NCBI GenBank assembly: GCA_965644315.1
Contig: CBFFRQ010000054.1
Location: forward strand, 1 to 64,000
Source: Caecitellus pseudoparvulus
Taxonomy: Eukaryota > Bigyra: Bicosoecida
Direction of reading: 5' to 3'
Length of the DNA: 64,000 nucleotides
Shown one piece after another: positions 62,307 through 64,000 of this stretch. A program made the position numbers and the translations under genes. The notes beneath the pieces were generated by a model. It did no database searches and was not told where the DNA came from. It saw only the letters and a program-made list of their open reading frames with translations. Numbering within the stretch: position 1 is the stretch's first letter; the number at the start of each line of letters is the position of its first letter.

Positions 62307-64000
62307 ATGTCAGTTGGGCTGCCGGCGCTGCAGCTGCCGCCGGCTCGGCCGGGCGGGCTGCTCCCTGCGCTGCCAGCAAGCCCGGCCGCAGCAGCTGTGA
62401 CTCGCCCCCAGGGCACGTTTAGCGGTGCAGCCTCTAAACCTCACATGCGTGGGGCGGACTTTGTCAGCACTGTGCTCGGACAGGCGGCTACAAAAGATAG
62501 TCTGGTGGCTAGAGCTCGGGAGGAGTGCGTGGAGCGTTCATTCCTTGCGCCGGCTCATGCGCCCGTTTCACGCACTGGCGTTTCACCTCGCCAGCTCCTG
62601 CACCCCCGTCCATCTCGCGAACATGCAGGGGTTTCACGCTGCAGCCAGTGCCCTTGGCAAAGCTTCGCAATCACAGCATTGACGAGGTTCGGGGGCGGCG
62701 CCAGCCCATTGAGATTCCGCGGGATGTGGCAGACATGTACGCAGACCTCACGGCTGAGCGAGAGCGGGTGACGGCGTCCATGTGGGAGTTGCTCGTGGCC
62801 TACGTAAGGCGAACGCTACCGCCAATACGCCGCTGGTTCGAAGCCGCACTTGCCTTTCACACCTCCCACCCCGCAGCGGCGTCTGGTGAAGGCGCTACCT
62901 GAGCGCTTCCACTGGCCAGCTTTCCGCAGTGTGATGGAGCAGCACGCGGACGAGCACATCCTGGACCAGCGCACGTTCACAGCTTGTGTGCAAGACAAGT
63001 ATCGCTTGCCACATGGGTACATTGAGAACGAGGAGAACGAGCTGCTGCGGGCCCGAAAGCTGGCTTGGAAGCTGCAGCTGGAGGAGGTGGAGAGCAAGCT
63101 GCTGGCTTTGTTTCCCATGATGGCACAAGAGGTCGGGAGCCCTCCTTTCTTGCAGCGCTTCCTGGATGTTCGGGACTTCCGGGTGTGCATGTAGTGCGTG
63201 CTTGGCCCTGCCGCGCTCATGCACACACCCTGCCTCACTGCAGCCGCCCGCTTGCCCCAGCTTTCTCAATGAAAAGGAGCAGCCTCTGCACGTCATCATT
63301 GCCCGGGGCGCTCGCATCTATGGCTTTAAACCCCCGGGCCGCAAGGGCGAGCATGTCGTGTCATTGCGGCACTTCATGCGCATTTTGACCCTGCCCGTGT
63401 TCCGGAACCAAGCTCGGCGCGACCTTGCAGTCAGCATCGTCAAAGCAGCTCAGGCAGGAACAGTGCCCTTCAGTGACGTTGCCCCGCTGCACTTCTCCGA
63501 GAGTGGCGTCGCCATGCTGCTCAAGGCGTCCCGGTTGTCCACACTCTTGCTGCCGAACAAGGTCGCCAGCAGCCTGTACTGCAAGGTGAGCAATTTGGAG
63601 GCCATGTACGCTCCAGCGCTTCGCGCGAAGCTGCTTCGCCGCAAGGAGAAGCTGGGCAAGCTGCGGAGTGCAGACCTCTTCTTCCTTCGGCGAAGAGGCC
63701 GACCCCTATTCCAGCACTGGGCCAGCCTGTACCAGAGACGCAAGCGTCTCGCTACGTTGCTCGGCAATATGGAGCGCATGGTGGTGCACAGCTGGGGAAG
63801 GCTCAGCATGCGGCAGTGGCGGGACTTTCTCCTGCAGACGCAGGAGGCTGTTCGGGTGCAGGCACTGTTCCGTGGCTACCGCATCCGCATGGCGTTCTAC
63901 AGAGCCAGCCAGGCACGGTTCATCGCGCAGCACATCAGCAAGGCCCGCCACTGGCAGATCAAAGCCAAGTACGAGTTGCAGAAGGCGGTGGAAGAGGAGC
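62307..64000 (+). CDS. IQ-motif protein, 5' part (runs off the window)
   Basis: Exons 62307-62524, 62629-62803, 62877-63193 and 63261-beyond 64000. Introns are 104 bp (GTGCGTGG), 73 bp (GTAAGGCG) and 67 bp (GTGCGTGC), and all phases agree. At least 482 residues are visible. A Pro/Ala-rich start precedes a helical, conserved-looking part (VPLAKLRNHSIDEVRG, IPRDVADMYADLTAERERV, LPERFHWPAFRSVMEQHADE, VESKLLALFPMMAQEVG), then VIIARGARIYGFKPPGRKGE and basic helices. An IQ calmodulin-binding motif (VRVQALFRGYRIRMAFYR) begins near residue 450 and more may follow. Such proteins are often ciliary or myosin-like, but no motor motif is seen and the family is not recognised. Confidence 0.75.

Overview
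The window is nuclear DNA of a unicellular, probably flagellated eukaryote. Its genes are compact, GC-rich and found on both strands, and most are broken by short introns of about 64-110 bp, typically 70-72 bp. Conserved eukaryotic genes (SEC61 alpha, TRM7, cyclophilin H, NPRL2, an ATG1/ULK kinase, SFT2, CLN3) and a ciliary gene (CFAP119-like) sit close together. Presence of CLN3, hormone-sensitive lipase, a ciliary protein and an SBP2-like protein fits a free-living heterotrophic or mixotrophic protist. The lineage (a stramenopile is one option) cannot be settled from this sequence alone.

Layout. 1-11.2 kb: the 5' end of CLN3 (-), SFT2 (+), ATG1/ULK-like kinase (-), CFAP119-like (-), NPRL2 (-), a leucine-rich-repeat protein (+), an unrecognised basic protein (-) and cyclophilin H (-). 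11.6-33.9 kb: one giant minus-strand gene of about 7275 codons. It encodes a secreted or surface N-terminal region, many alternating extracellular modules including an 8.6 kb in-frame tandem array (period 972 bp), EGF-like and thrombospondin-like modules, about nine membrane segments and an acidic cytoplasmic tail. 35.1-46.8 kb: TRM7/FTSJ1, a hormone-sensitive-lipase-like hydrolase, a 91-residue protein, a four-span membrane protein, a WW plus triple-PH protein, an L7Ae/SBP2-like protein, SEC61 alpha and a small unrecognised protein. 47.6-50.3 kb: an orphan 665-residue ORF enclosed by two ~180 bp direct repeats. 50.3-62.0 kb: eight intronless, head-to-tail ankyrin-like genes with near-constant 255-275 bp spacers. 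62.3-64.0 kb: the start of an IQ-motif protein that runs off the right edge.

How genes relate. CLN3, SFT2, ATG1/ULK and NPRL2 lie within 6 kb, and all act in lysosome, endosome, autophagy or TORC1 biology; co-regulation is only an inference. The ankyrin-like array is a recently expanding, recombining multigene family whose members share a short box abutting the start codon and a conserved C-terminal tail that is not ankyrin. Splice donors are unusual: about half of those I could place by reading-frame and family continuity read GTGCG. Splicing also gives two notable 5' structures, a SEC61 start codon split by an intron and an 8-nt first coding exon in TRM7.

All exon joins were deduced by eye from frame, splice dinucleotides and remembered family alignments; no alignment or search was run.
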